Origin: Desulfobacterales bacterium | GTDB lineage: Bacteria > Desulfobacterota > Desulfobacteria > Desulfobacterales > Desulfosarcinaceae | Length of the DNA stretch: 64,000 nt | Direction of reading: 5' to 3' | NCBI GenBank assembly: GCA_016218685.1 | Contig: JACRDD010000019.1 | Span: 62,001 to 126,000 of the forward strand | Shown here: piece by piece, positions 36,470-44,906 of the stretch | Position numbering within the stretch: position 1 is the stretch's first letter | Layout of the letters: the number at the start of each line of letters is the position of its first letter | The notes under the pieces: generated by a model | Told to the model about the DNA's origin: nothing | What the model saw: the letters and a program-made list of their open reading frames with translations, nothing else | The model's database searches: none | Made by a program: the position numbers and the translations under genes

Positions 36470-36931
36470 CTATTTCTTTTCCTTCTTGGCGAGATCTATC
36501 ACGTGCTGGGGATGGGCGCTGAGATCCCGGATGATGGCCTGGCGGATCTTTTCGTCATGGGCATACTTTTTCTCGAAGGCCTGGCGAATCTTTTCGAACA
36601 AGGTGTCGAAATTGGCCGGCTTCAGGACATAGTCGAAGGCGCCCAGCTTCATGCCCTCGATGCTGGATTCCACCGATCCGTGACCTGTAAGCAGGATCAC
36701 TTCGATCAGCGGCTTGACCCGCTTGATTTCCCGCAAGGTCGCAATGCCGTCCATGCCCTCCATTTTGATATCCAGAATCACGACATCGAAAAGCTGGGCA
36801 TTGATCAGCTTCAAGGCCGCTTCGCCGCTATCGGCTTGCTTGGCCTCCAGACCGCGTTTGTTCAGTCGGTTTACGAATGTTTCGCGGAAATCGGGTTCAT
36901 CATCGACCACCAGAATCTTCATATTCTCCAT
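36470..36931 (-). CDS. Single-domain response regulator (receiver only)
   Basis: A 153-residue receiver with Asp10-Asp11, phospho-acceptor Asp54 (ILDIKMEG), LLTGHGS and Lys in VLKP. A basic tail of about 25 residues replaces an output domain. The ATG at 36931 follows GGAGGTC by 6 bases, so the 25 codons upstream are not used. It is divergent from the PAS kinase at 37119, and the two may form a pair. It resembles the receivers at 23258 and 44368. Confidence 0.9.
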   Translation of the reverse strand: MENMKILVVDDEPDFRETFVNRLNKRGLEAKQADSGEAALKLINAQLFDVVILDIKMEGMDGIATLREIKRVKPLIEVILLTGHGSVESSIEGMKLGAFDYVLKPANFDTLFEKIRQAFEKKYAHDEKIRQAIIRDLSAHPQHVIDLAKKEKK

Positions 36932-37013
36932 AGCTTGACCTCCATGTGCGGTATTTGTTACAAGCGTAACGGAATCCTTTGCGCCAGTTTGGCTCTCAAG
37001 ACCCAATGCAATA

Positions 37014-37046
37014 ATCGGTCCCGGCAGTGGAAATAAATGGACCGAT
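37014..37046. promoter_or_regulatory. 8-bp dyad between divergent two-component genes
   Basis: ATCGGTCC and GGACCGAT are perfectly complementary and separated by 17 bases in the 187-base divergent spacer. A regulator site is plausible. No sigma-54 promoter is evident here. Confidence 0.4.
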
Positions 37047-37118
37047 CTAAAAATTTAATCGATACGATGAATATGACAAAGGCCATCCAGGTAGTCAACG
37101 GCAAGGATTTCAATAAAA

Positions 37119-38213
37119 TTGTATAGAATCCTTTTTGAAAAAGCGACCCTGCCCGTTCTGATCATCGATGCCGAGGGGCGGATTCTCTTCGCTAATCGGG
37201 GTTTTGAACATCTCCTGGGATATGCTCCGGGAGAGTGCCTCGATCTCTATCTGCGGGATTTTTGCCTGCCATACGAACGCGATCGCTTCATTTTCAGCAA
37301 CCTGGGCAAACTCGCGGAAACCATGGAACTGGACCTCGATCTCAAAGACAAGCATGGTCAGTCCATCACGGCCAACATTATTTTGTCGCCCTTTGAACGC
37401 CGCACCCGGCCGCATCTGCTGTTGATCTTCCGCGATGTCACCGGCAAACGGACCCAAGAGGGGCAGTTGCGCGACAGCGAGGAGCGCTACCGCCGATTGC
37501 TGGCCGAACGCGACAACCTGGAAGCCCAGCTCAAACGCTCCATCAAATTGGCCTGTTTGGGGGAGTTGGCAGCCGGGATCGCCCACGAAGTCAACAATCC
37601 CCTGGGCATCATTCTGGGCTTTTCCCAAGATATCCTAGATGAAATCGATCAAGACCATCCGCTGTGGGAATCCATCAAAATTATCGAGCAGGAGACCGCC
37701 CGCTGTGTCGGCGTGGTCCAGAATCTGCTGGAGCTGGCGCGGCCCAATCCCCCGCAAGTGATGGAAGTGAACCTGGCCCAACTGGTGGAAGACAGCGTCG
37801 GACTGCTGTTGCCGCGTATCAAGAGCAACAAGATTCACGTCAAATACAATTTGGACGACCATCCGCCGGCCATGCGGCTCGATCCGCAGATGATTCAACA
37901 GGCCTTGCTGAACCTGTTGATCAATGCCATCCAGTCCATGCCCCTGGGCGGCGAATTGACTCTGGGCTTGGGCCACTGCGCCGAACCGGCCGAGTCGATG
38001 ATTTGCATCACCATCACAGACACCGGTCACGGCATCGCCGCCGAACACCAGAGCCGCATTTTCGAACCCTTTTTCTCCACCAAGGGCAGCAAGGGAACTG
38101 GGCTGGGATTGGCCATTTCCCAGCGCATTATCGAAAATCACGGTGGCCGCATCGAAATCACCAGCCAGGAAGGCGCTGGAACCACCTGTGCGGTGCTGCT
38201 GCCGCAAACCTGA
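37119..38213 (+). CDS. PAS-domain sensor histidine kinase
   Basis: A 364-residue soluble kinase: PAS (about 8-120; LPVLIIDAEGRILFANRGFEHLLGY), a short coiled coil, HisKA with His156 (GIAHEVNNP) and HATPase (NLLINAIQSMP, DTGHGIA, GTGLGLAI). It is 39 bases upstream of an NtrC-type regulator and is its evident partner. The frame has no ATG: TTG at 37119 is the best start, with AAGGA 11 bases before it. An ATG at 37067 in another frame reads toward the same point and would need a frameshift. Confidence 0.88.
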   Translation: MYRILFEKATLPVLIIDAEGRILFANRGFEHLLGYAPGECLDLYLRDFCLPYERDRFIFSNLGKLAETMELDLDLKDKHGQSITANIILSPFERRTRPHLLLIFRDVTGKRTQEGQLRDSEERYRRLLAERDNLEAQLKRSIKLACLGELAAGIAHEVNNPLGIILGFSQDILDEIDQDHPLWESIKIIEQETARCVGVVQNLLELARPNPPQVMEVNLAQLVEDSVGLLLPRIKSNKIHVKYNLDDHPPAMRLDPQMIQQALLNLLINAIQSMPLGGELTLGLGHCAEPAESMICITITDTGHGIAAEHQSRIFEPFFSTKGSKGTGLGLAISQRIIENHGGRIEITSQEGAGTTCAVLLPQT

Positions 38214-38252
38214 TCGGTCGCGATCCCGGGCCGGAAAAGCGAGAGACCTCAC

Positions 38253-39638
38253 ATGGGATACCGGATTCTGGTCGTTGACGACGAAGAGAACATGCGCAAG
38301 CTCCTTCATCGCGTGCTGACCAAGGAGAGCTATGAGGTACGCATGGCCGAAAGCGGCAGCGAGGCCCTGCGCTTGCTGCGCGAAGAAGAGTTCGATCTGA
38401 TCATCTCGGACCTGGTGATGCCTGTTCTCAGCGGCATGGATCTGATGCGCGAGGCCAAGTCCCGCCAGACCGATGTCCAGTTCATCCTGATCACGGCCCA
38501 CGGCACGATCGGTTCGGCCGTGGAAGCCATGAAGGCGGGCGCCTTCGACTACCTGACCAAGCCGGTGGGCAAGGAAGAGATTCTGCGCGCAGTGCACAAA
38601 GCCTTGCAGTTCGGGCAATTGCGCCAGGAAGTGCGCAAATTGCGGGCCGAACTGCGCACCCGGCAAGAGTTTAAAGAGATTGTCTTTGCCAGCAAGGAGA
38701 TGGAATCCGTGCTCAAGCTGATCGATAAGATCGCCGACAGCCAGGCCACCGTGCTGATCCTGGGCGAAAGCGGCACGGGCAAGGAGCTGGTGGCACGGGC
38801 CATCCACGAAGCCAACCGCCAGCGCAAAGGGCCCTTCGTGGCCGTGGACTGCAGCGCCCTGCCCGAACATCTCCTGCAGAGCGAACTGTTCGGCCATGTG
38901 AAAGGCGCCTTCACCGGGGCGGTCAAAGACAACAAGGGGCTTTTCCTGGCGGCCAGCGGCGGCACCCTTTTCCTGGACGAGATCGGCAACATCGCGCCCC
39001 CGGTGCAGCTTAACCTCCTGCGGGTCCTCCAGGAACGCGAAATCAAACCCGTGGGCAGCGTCCAGAGCATGCGGGTGGATGTGCGCGTGCTGGCCGCCAC
39101 CAATGTGGATCTGGAGCGGGCCATGCGCGAGGGCAAATTCCGACGGGATCTCTATTACCGCCTCTCCGTTGTGGCCGTGCAAGTCCCGCCCTTGAGGGCG
39201 CGCCGGGCCGATTTGGCGCCCCTGGCATATCACTTTATGAATAAATATGCGGCCGCCTACCAGAAGCAACTCACCGATATTTCCCCTGCAGCCCTGTCCG
39301 CCATCAGCGAATATCCCTGGCCCGGCAATGTGCGCGAGCTGGAAAACGTGATCGAGCGCGCGGTCTTGCTCAGCCCCGGTCCGCACATCGAGGAACCGGC
39401 CCTGGCTTTCTCCCCTTCGGCGCTCACGGATGCGGGCGACGCCGCGCCGTCCCGGGAAACCCTGCGCCAGATGAGCCGAGAGAAAGAGAAAGAAGTACTG
39501 CTGGCGGCGCTGCGCCAGGCAGGCGGCAATCGCAGCCAGGCTGCAAAGCAATTGGGGATCAGTCGCAGCTCACTCTACAACAAACTCAAGGAACTCGACT
39601 TGCGGGAGGCCGACGGCCCGGCGCGCCCCATTCATTGA
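38253..39638 (+). CDS. NtrC-family sigma-54 activator (receiver-AAA+-HTH)
   Basis: A 461-residue activator: receiver (1-118) with Asp9-Asp10, phospho-acceptor Asp53 (IISDLVMP) and Lys in LTKP; AAA+ domain (about 140-370) with GESGTGKE, the GAFTGA loop (218-223) and LFLDEIGN; and a Fis-type helix-turn-helix at the end (GGNRSQAAKQLGISRSSLYNKL). It lies directly upstream of tandem TGTCC...GGACA sites and a sigma-54 promoter driving the CBS-receiver-transporter operon. It is therefore the best candidate to bind those sites. Confidence 0.95.
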   Translation: MGYRILVVDDEENMRKLLHRVLTKESYEVRMAESGSEALRLLREEEFDLIISDLVMPVLSGMDLMREAKSRQTDVQFILITAHGTIGSAVEAMKAGAFDYLTKPVGKEEILRAVHKALQFGQLRQEVRKLRAELRTRQEFKEIVFASKEMESVLKLIDKIADSQATVLILGESGTGKELVARAIHEANRQRKGPFVAVDCSALPEHLLQSELFGHVKGAFTGAVKDNKGLFLAASGGTLFLDEIGNIAPPVQLNLLRVLQEREIKPVGSVQSMRVDVRVLAATNVDLERAMREGKFRRDLYYRLSVVAVQVPPLRARRADLAPLAYHFMNKYAAAYQKQLTDISPAALSAISEYPWPGNVRELENVIERAVLLSPGPHIEEPALAFSPSALTDAGDAAPSRETLRQMSREKEKEVLLAALRQAGGNRSQAAKQLGISRSSLYNKLKELDLREADGPARPIH

Positions 39639-39655
39639 TCCATATGTCCAATAAA

Positions 39656-39696
39656 ACTGTCCAGCAATCTGGACAGTGTCCAGCCATTTCGACACT
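39656..39696. promoter_or_regulatory. Tandem 18-bp dyads, candidate enhancer (upstream activator sites)
   Basis: Site 1 at 39658-39675 is TGTCCAGCAATCTGGACA, a perfect palindrome apart from its 4-base centre. Site 2 at 39677-39694 is TGTCCAGCCATTTCGACA, identical at 15 of 18 positions and offset by 19 bp. A further half-site TGTCCA lies at 39645. They lie 97-133 bp upstream of a sigma-54 promoter, the classic place for NtrC-type activator binding. Confidence 0.65.
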
Positions 39697-39790
39697 TCTC
39701 CCTCCGACCTTCTGCCTTACGCGTGACATTTTCGCGCCCCAACCCGCTTTCGTCTCCGGCACCTGATCATCGGCGCCCCATCGCGATAGT

Positions 39791-39806
39791 TGGCATATTC
39801 GGTGCT
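39791..39806 (+). promoter_or_regulatory. Sigma-54 promoter for the CBS-receiver-DASS operon
   Basis: TGGCATATTCGGTGCT has exact GG-N10-GC spacing. It lies about 90 bases upstream of the CBS gene and downstream of the tandem dyads. Confidence 0.65.
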
Positions 39807-39883
39807 TCAGAGCGGTTTGAATTGGATGCGCCGCAATGGCGGGCTAAACGAAATATCGCTTCAACATTATATGGAGAAAGATG

Positions 39884-40441
39884 ATGCAAACCATTCACGT
39901 GAAAGAACTGGCCCTACCGCTTTCAAGCTACCCCACCGTCAGCGCCGAGGCGACCTTCGCGGAAGCGGTCGTGGCTTTGCAAAGCGCCAAGTACGGCCTG
40001 GACCCAAGTCGGCCCAAACATCGCGCCGTATTGGTGCTGGACGTTAACAAACAAGTGGTGGGCAAGATCGGTTACCTGAACTTGCTGGAAGGCCTGGAAC
40101 CCAAATATGCCGGCATCCAGCCCGTCGAGCATGCGGGCGGCACCTTCACGCCCGACTTTATCAAGTCCCAACTGGAAAAGTACGCCCTCTGGCAGCACCC
40201 CCTGGATGATATCTGCCGCAAGGCCGCCAACTTCCAGGTCAAGAACTTCATGCATGTCCCCAAGGTATCGGAATTCATCGATGAAGAGGCCACCCTGGAT
40301 GAGGCCGTGCATCAGTTTATCATCGTCCGGCACCAATCCTTGCTGGTGCGGCGCAAAGACAAGGTGGTGGCGATTCTGCGTTTGAGCGACGTGGTGGAAA
40401 AGATTTGCGAGATGATCCAGGCGTGTGCCGTTTCCTCTTGA
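39884..40441 (+). CDS. CBS-domain protein
   Basis: A protein of about 185 residues with two CBS motifs, one near 10-70 (VVGKIGYLNLLEGL) and one near 120-175 (RRKDKVVAILRLSDVVEKI), separated by an insert of about 45 residues. CBS pairs commonly bind AMP, ADP or ATP. Two ATGs are adjacent; the one at 39884 has better spacing to GGAG than the one at 39881. It is the first gene of an operon with a receiver, a DASS transporter and a Cache kinase-receiver pair, so it may adjust transport or signalling to energy state. Confidence 0.85.
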   Translation: MQTIHVKELALPLSSYPTVSAEATFAEAVVALQSAKYGLDPSRPKHRAVLVLDVNKQVVGKIGYLNLLEGLEPKYAGIQPVEHAGGTFTPDFIKSQLEKYALWQHPLDDICRKAANFQVKNFMHVPKVSEFIDEEATLDEAVHQFIIVRHQSLLVRRKDKVVAILRLSDVVEKICEMIQACAVSS

Positions 40442-40491
40442 TCATGATCGCACACCGCTCGCATTAAAAACAAACGTGCTCATGTGGCGAT

Positions 40492-40857
40492 ATGGCGCAT
40501 AAAATCCTGGTAATCGATGACGAGGAAAATATGCTGAGACTGTTTAAACGGGTGCTCGGCCGGCAGGGGTATGATGTGATCGTGGTCGAATCCGGTATTG
40601 CTGGTTTGGACTTGGCCGACCAGCAGCATTTCGACTTGGCCATCGTGGACATCGGTATCCCGGACAAGGACGGTACGATAGTGGTACGCGATCTCATCGG
40701 CCGGCACGCCGGATTGCCGATCATCGCCGTCACCGCCCGACCCACGCGCGAGCGCGAGCAGGCGCTTCGCGCCCTCGGTTGCCAAGGCTTCTTTGCAAAA
40801 CCGCTCAACCTCAAGCAGTTCAATGATCGAATACGCTTAATTCTATCGGATAAATAG
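40492..40857 (+). CDS. Single-domain response regulator (receiver only)
   Basis: A 121-residue receiver with Asp9-Asp10, phospho-acceptor Asp53 (IVDIGIPD), a Thr in AVTARP and Lys in FAKPL. It is less similar to the other receiver-only proteins here. It has no output domain. It lies between the CBS gene and the DASS transporter gene. Confidence 0.9.
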   Translation: MAHKILVIDDEENMLRLFKRVLGRQGYDVIVVESGIAGLDLADQQHFDLAIVDIGIPDKDGTIVVRDLIGRHAGLPIIAVTARPTREREQALRALGCQGFFAKPLNLKQFNDRIRLILSDK

Positions 40858-40873
40858 TTTCAAGGAGGTTATT

Positions 40874-42574
40874 ATGCATGTGGAATCAGGTTATGCCAAC
40901 GAACCACCTCTAACCTGGAAGGGGGTTCCGGGATTCAAACCCATCTTATTGATCATCGCCATAGGCCTTTTCGCCTTTGGGATCTACATGCCGCCTTCCC
41001 AGGGGCTTTTAGATCTGGTCACCCAAAAGAGCCCCATGGGCTATAAGCTGGAACGCGGCACGGAAAACATCACCGAGAGCGTCAACCGCAAATTGCGGCC
41101 CGAGGCTTTCAAGGAATACCAGGCTCAAAAAGAGGGCAAGCCCGTCGAACGCGCGGACAAACCCCATGCTTCAGGCGAAGAGGCCGCCCATGCGGCGCCC
41201 AAGCCTTTGATGACCGCCGATCACGTCGCCCGCATGGCCAAGTTGATGGTTTTTCTGCTGCTTTTCACCGCCTTTCTGTGGGGCACCGAAGCCCTGCCCC
41301 TGGGCGCCACCGATCTACTGGTGGCGGTGGTGATGTATATTTTCGCCGTGTTGCCCATCGATGAAATCGCCAAGGCTTACATGCAGGATGCCGTCTTCTT
41401 CATCTTCGGCATTCTGGCCGTGGCTGTGGGGGTGAGCAAGACCGGCCTGGATAAACGCATCGGCTTGATTCTGCTCAAATACATCAAGGGCCCCAAAGCT
41501 TTTGCCTTTATCTTCTATCCCAGCATCTCCATTGCGGCCAGCTTCCTTTCGGAGCATGCCCTAGTGGCCCTCTTGATCCCGGTGTTGATGGGCGTATACA
41601 AGGTGACCTGCCGCATGTACGGGGTCGAGAAAGACCGGGCCCTGGCCCTGTTCCTGGTCCTGGGTATGTGCTTTGCCGCCAACCATGGCGGCCCCGGATC
41701 GCCGGCGGCCGGTGGCCGCAACGCCATCATGGTGGGCTACCTCATGGCCCAGGGCACGCCTATCGGCTTCATGGACTGGGTTAAGTATGGCATGCCCTTC
41801 GTGCCGGTGGCCTCGGCCTGTATCGGCCTGTACATGTATCTGATGCTTAAACCCAAATTCAAGGTCAAGACCTTCAACCCCAGCGAGATCGTCAAGGCCG
41901 AAGTGGCCCGAATGGGCAAAATGACCGCTCGCGAGGCGATGATGGCCGTCATCCTGGTATGCCTGGTGACCGCGTGGGTTGTTCTGGGTGAACATTCGGG
42001 CTTGGGCGGACCGACCATGTATGCGGTCATGCTGATGTTCCTGTGCCGCATTATCAACTGGTCCGACATCCAGTCCGGCGTATCGTTTGACGTGGTTGGC
42101 TTATACGGTGCGGCCTGCGCCTTAGGTGTGGGCTTGAAGTTCACCGGCGGCGCTTTATGGATGGCCCAGGCTTTTGTCGCCTCCTTGCCCGATTTCTTGA
42201 CCAAGGGCGACAACCTGGCCATCGGCGTGAGTCTGCTTTCCGGCACCATCACCAACTTTATGAGCGACGGTGCCACCGTGGCGGCCCTGGGACCCATCGT
42301 ACTGCCCATGGCCACCATCGCCCAGGTGCATCCCTGGAAGGTGGGCCTGGCCACGGCCTTTGCCTCCTCGTTTGCCAATGCTCTGGTGGTGGGTACGCCC
42401 AACAACGCCATCGCCTTCACCATGTGCCGGGATCCCGAGACTGGTGAGCGTCTGATGGAAGTTACCGATTTCATCAAATACGGCATCGGTGTATGCTTGA
42501 TCGCTTGGTCCGTTCTATGGTTCTGGGGCATTTTCGGTTATTGGAAGTTCCTCTCCTGGCCGGCGTTCAATTAG
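40874..42574 (+). CDS. DASS/SLC13-family anion transporter
   Basis: A 566-residue polytopic membrane protein of the divalent anion:sodium symporter type. After one membrane helix (about 22-40) it has an unusual hydrophilic loop of about 80 residues (about 50-130) before the main transporter core. The two hairpin positions that read SNT in sodium-coupled members read SEH (SEHALVALL) and SDG (SDGATVAALGP) here, so ion coupling or substrate may differ. AAGGAGG lies before the ATG. It is followed by a hairpin and then the third Cache kinase, which probably senses its substrate, perhaps a dicarboxylate, sulfate or sulfonate. Confidence 0.88.
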   Translation: MHVESGYANEPPLTWKGVPGFKPILLIIAIGLFAFGIYMPPSQGLLDLVTQKSPMGYKLERGTENITESVNRKLRPEAFKEYQAQKEGKPVERADKPHASGEEAAHAAPKPLMTADHVARMAKLMVFLLLFTAFLWGTEALPLGATDLLVAVVMYIFAVLPIDEIAKAYMQDAVFFIFGILAVAVGVSKTGLDKRIGLILLKYIKGPKAFAFIFYPSISIAASFLSEHALVALLIPVLMGVYKVTCRMYGVEKDRALALFLVLGMCFAANHGGPGSPAAGGRNAIMVGYLMAQGTPIGFMDWVKYGMPFVPVASACIGLYMYLMLKPKFKVKTFNPSEIVKAEVARMGKMTAREAMMAVILVCLVTAWVVLGEHSGLGGPTMYAVMLMFLCRIINWSDIQSGVSFDVVGLYGAACALGVGLKFTGGALWMAQAFVASLPDFLTKGDNLAIGVSLLSGTITNFMSDGATVAALGPIVLPMATIAQVHPWKVGLATAFASSFANALVVGTPNNAIAFTMCRDPETGERLMEVTDFIKYGIGVCLIAWSVLWFWGIFGYWKFLSWPAFN

Positions 42575-42595
42575 GCCATCAGGGGTGAATCTCAA

Positions 42596-42628
42596 TGCCA
42601 GCGTCCAAGGATCCCTTGGGCGCTGGCA
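42596..42628 (+). other. 15-bp intercistronic hairpin after the transporter gene
   Basis: TGCCAGCGTCCAAGG pairs with CCTTGGGCGCTGGCA (one wobble) around a 3-base loop. There is no U-run, so it more likely protects the transporter mRNA or attenuates read-through into the kinase gene than fully terminates. Confidence 0.6.
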
Positions 42629-42670
42629 GACCCGATCCGGCGATGTGGCATCATATAGGTGGGATATAAT

Positions 42671-44365
42671 ATGGTCTCTTCAAAAAAAGCCTATCGCGAA
42701 TTGCGGCGCTACATCGTCATCATGCTGTGCGTATCGGCCGCCATTCCGCTGGCCTTCATCGGCGGAGGGATCTATTACGAGTATCAAAAATCCCTGAGCG
42801 CCAAAACCGAAGCCCAGTTGACCACCATTGTCTTGCAACACAAAGGCACCATCGAGCTCTTCTTACAGGATATCCGCTCGGCCATGAAACTGGTCACGGC
42901 CATGCAACCACGCCAGGAGATCAGTCGCCAGCCGGTATTGGAAGGCGTTTTTCAGGCCCTGCAGCGCGAATACGACCATGCCTTCGAAGACCTGGGGGTT
43001 ATCGACACCCGGGGCCGGCACCTGGCCTATGTCGGACCCTACGATCTGCTCCAGCGCAACTACGGCGAAGCGCTCTGGTTCAAGGAAGTATTGGAAAAGC
43101 AGGTCTTCATCAGCGATGTCTTTCTGGGTTTTCGCAATGTGCCCCACTTCATCATCGCCATCAAGCAGGGCCAGGGAGAAGATGCCTGGATCCTGAGGGC
43201 CACCATCAGCGCCGCCAAATTCGGATCGGTGGTGGAGAACGTGCGCCTGGGCAATACCGGCGAAGCGTTCATCATTAATAAAGACGGCCGCTTTCAGACC
43301 CGGCCGCGCATGGGCGGCAATGTCATGGAGGTCATGCAGGAGGCCAGTTCCGAAAGTCTCGACCTGAGCACCTTCGACGGGGTCCGTCTCCGGCGCGTAG
43401 AGCACAAGGATCGTGAAATCCTGCGGACCAAGACCTGGATCAAAGAGTACCAGTGGATGCTCATCGTGCAGCAGGATGTGGACGATGCCTTCGCGGAACT
43501 TTACACCACGCGCACGCGGGCTATCGTGGTCTTTGTCTTGGGTGCATTGATGGTGGCGGCCGTGGCCGTGGCCACCACGAGTCTGTTGGTGCGCAAGATC
43601 GAGAAGGCCGACCAGGAGAAGAAACTGTTGGACGAACAATTGATTCAATCCCAGAAGCTGGCCTCCATCGGCGAGCTTTCGGCCGGTGTGGCCCATGAGA
43701 TCAACAACCCCCTGGCGGTAATCGGCGAGGAAGCAGGCTGGCTGCAGGATCTGCTCAAACGCAACATCAAGAATGCCGGCCTTGCCGATCAGCCCGAATT
43801 CGAGGATTCGCTGCGCGAGATCGTGGTCCAGACCGGACGTTGCCGGGAAATCACCCACAAATTGCTCAGCTTCGCACGGAAAATGGATTCCGTGATCAAA
43901 GATGTGCCCATCAACGAATTGATCGATGAGGTGGTGGGCATGCGCCAGCGGGAGGCTTACTTAAACAATGTGACCTTCGAAAAGGAGTATGATCCCGATC
44001 TGCCCGCGGTCTTCAGCGACCCATCGCTGCTGCGCCAGGTAATGTTGAATATCATCAACAACGCCGTCGACGCGCTTCCCAAGGGCGGCAAGGTGACCAT
44101 CCGGACGAGCCCCACTGAGGCGGGCGACTCGGTCCTGATCGCCGTCAGCGACACGGGCATCGGCATTCCACGGGAAAACATCACCAAGATCTTCGATCCC
44201 TTTTTCACCACCAAACCCCAAGGCAAGGGAACCGGTTTAGGGCTCTCTATTTGCCATGGCATCATTCAAAAATTGGGTGGCGCCATCTCCGTGGACAGCG
44301 AAGTCGGCAAGGGCACCACTTTCAGCATAAAACTTCCCTTAGAGATAAAGAAAGGAGCAATCTGA
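42671..44365 (+). CDS. Cache-domain transmembrane sensor histidine kinase (third copy)
   Basis: A 564-residue membrane kinase: membrane helix (about 14-36), Cache-type periplasmic sensor (about 40-280; HLAYVGPYDL, FISDVFLGFRNVPHF), second helix (about 285-307), HisKA with His342 (GVAHEINNP) and HATPase (NIINNAVDALP, DTGIGIP, GTGLGLSI). The ATG at 42671 has AGGTGGG 7 bases upstream and is preferred to the GTG at 42659. It is followed at once by its receiver and lies downstream of the DASS transporter gene. It is closely related in its sensor motifs to the kinases at 2504 and 21561. Confidence 0.93.
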   Translation: MVSSKKAYRELRRYIVIMLCVSAAIPLAFIGGGIYYEYQKSLSAKTEAQLTTIVLQHKGTIELFLQDIRSAMKLVTAMQPRQEISRQPVLEGVFQALQREYDHAFEDLGVIDTRGRHLAYVGPYDLLQRNYGEALWFKEVLEKQVFISDVFLGFRNVPHFIIAIKQGQGEDAWILRATISAAKFGSVVENVRLGNTGEAFIINKDGRFQTRPRMGGNVMEVMQEASSESLDLSTFDGVRLRRVEHKDREILRTKTWIKEYQWMLIVQQDVDDAFAELYTTRTRAIVVFVLGALMVAAVAVATTSLLVRKIEKADQEKKLLDEQLIQSQKLASIGELSAGVAHEINNPLAVIGEEAGWLQDLLKRNIKNAGLADQPEFEDSLREIVVQTGRCREITHKLLSFARKMDSVIKDVPINELIDEVVGMRQREAYLNNVTFEKEYDPDLPAVFSDPSLLRQVMLNIINNAVDALPKGGKVTIRTSPTEAGDSVLIAVSDTGIGIPRENITKIFDPFFTTKPQGKGTGLGLSICHGIIQKLGGAISVDSEVGKGTTFSIKLPLEIKKGAI

Positions 44366-44367
44366 CA

Positions 44368-44799
44368 ATGAACGGACCGAGAATTCTCATCGTGGATGAC
44401 GAAGAACGTTATCGCACCACTCTGACCAAGCGTATTTTAGAGCGCCAGTTGGATGCCACCAGCGTGGGCAGCGGCCAGGAAGCCCTGGCGGAGCTCAAAC
44501 GCAAGCTTTACGATGTGGTGGTGCTGGACGTGAAGATGCCGGGACTGGACGGCATCGAAACCCTCAAGGAGATCAAAAAGACGACCCCCAATGTGGAAGT
44601 CATTCTGCTGACCGGCCATGCATCGGTGGATTCGGCCGTGGACGGTATGCGTCTGGGAGCCTTCGATTACTTGCTCAAACCCTGTGAACTCGAAATTCTG
44701 CTTGAGAAGATCAACGGGGCCTTCGGCATCAAGATGTCCCGGGATCAACGCATGCGCCAGGCCGAAATCCGCAGTTTGATCGACCGCAAACCCTCATAA
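44368..44799 (+). CDS. Single-domain response regulator (receiver only)
   Basis: A 143-residue receiver with Asp10-Asp11, phospho-acceptor Asp54 (VLDVKMPG), Thr82 and Lys104 (LLKP). No output domain. It begins 2 bases after the kinase stop codon, with AAAGGAG about 11 bases upstream of the ATG, so the two are tightly co-translated. A strong terminator follows. Confidence 0.93.
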   Translation: MNGPRILIVDDEERYRTTLTKRILERQLDATSVGSGQEALAELKRKLYDVVVLDVKMPGLDGIETLKEIKKTTPNVEVILLTGHASVDSAVDGMRLGAFDYLLKPCELEILLEKINGAFGIKMSRDQRMRQAEIRSLIDRKPS

Positions 44800-44850
44800 G
44801 CCCCATTGTCGACAGGTTTGCCCCAGGGCAGGCCAACCCCATTGTCGATC

Positions 44851-44878
44851 GTCCGTTCCCGCTCCGGCGGGGACGGAC
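44851..44878. terminator. Bidirectional terminator
   Basis: A 12-bp stem (GTCCGTTCCCGC / GCGGGGACGGAC, one wobble) with a TCCG loop is followed by ATTTTATTT. It lies between convergent genes and ends the DASS operon. Confidence 0.8.
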
Positions 44879-44906
44879 ATTTTATTTCGGCAATGGGCTG
44901 GCGGGC

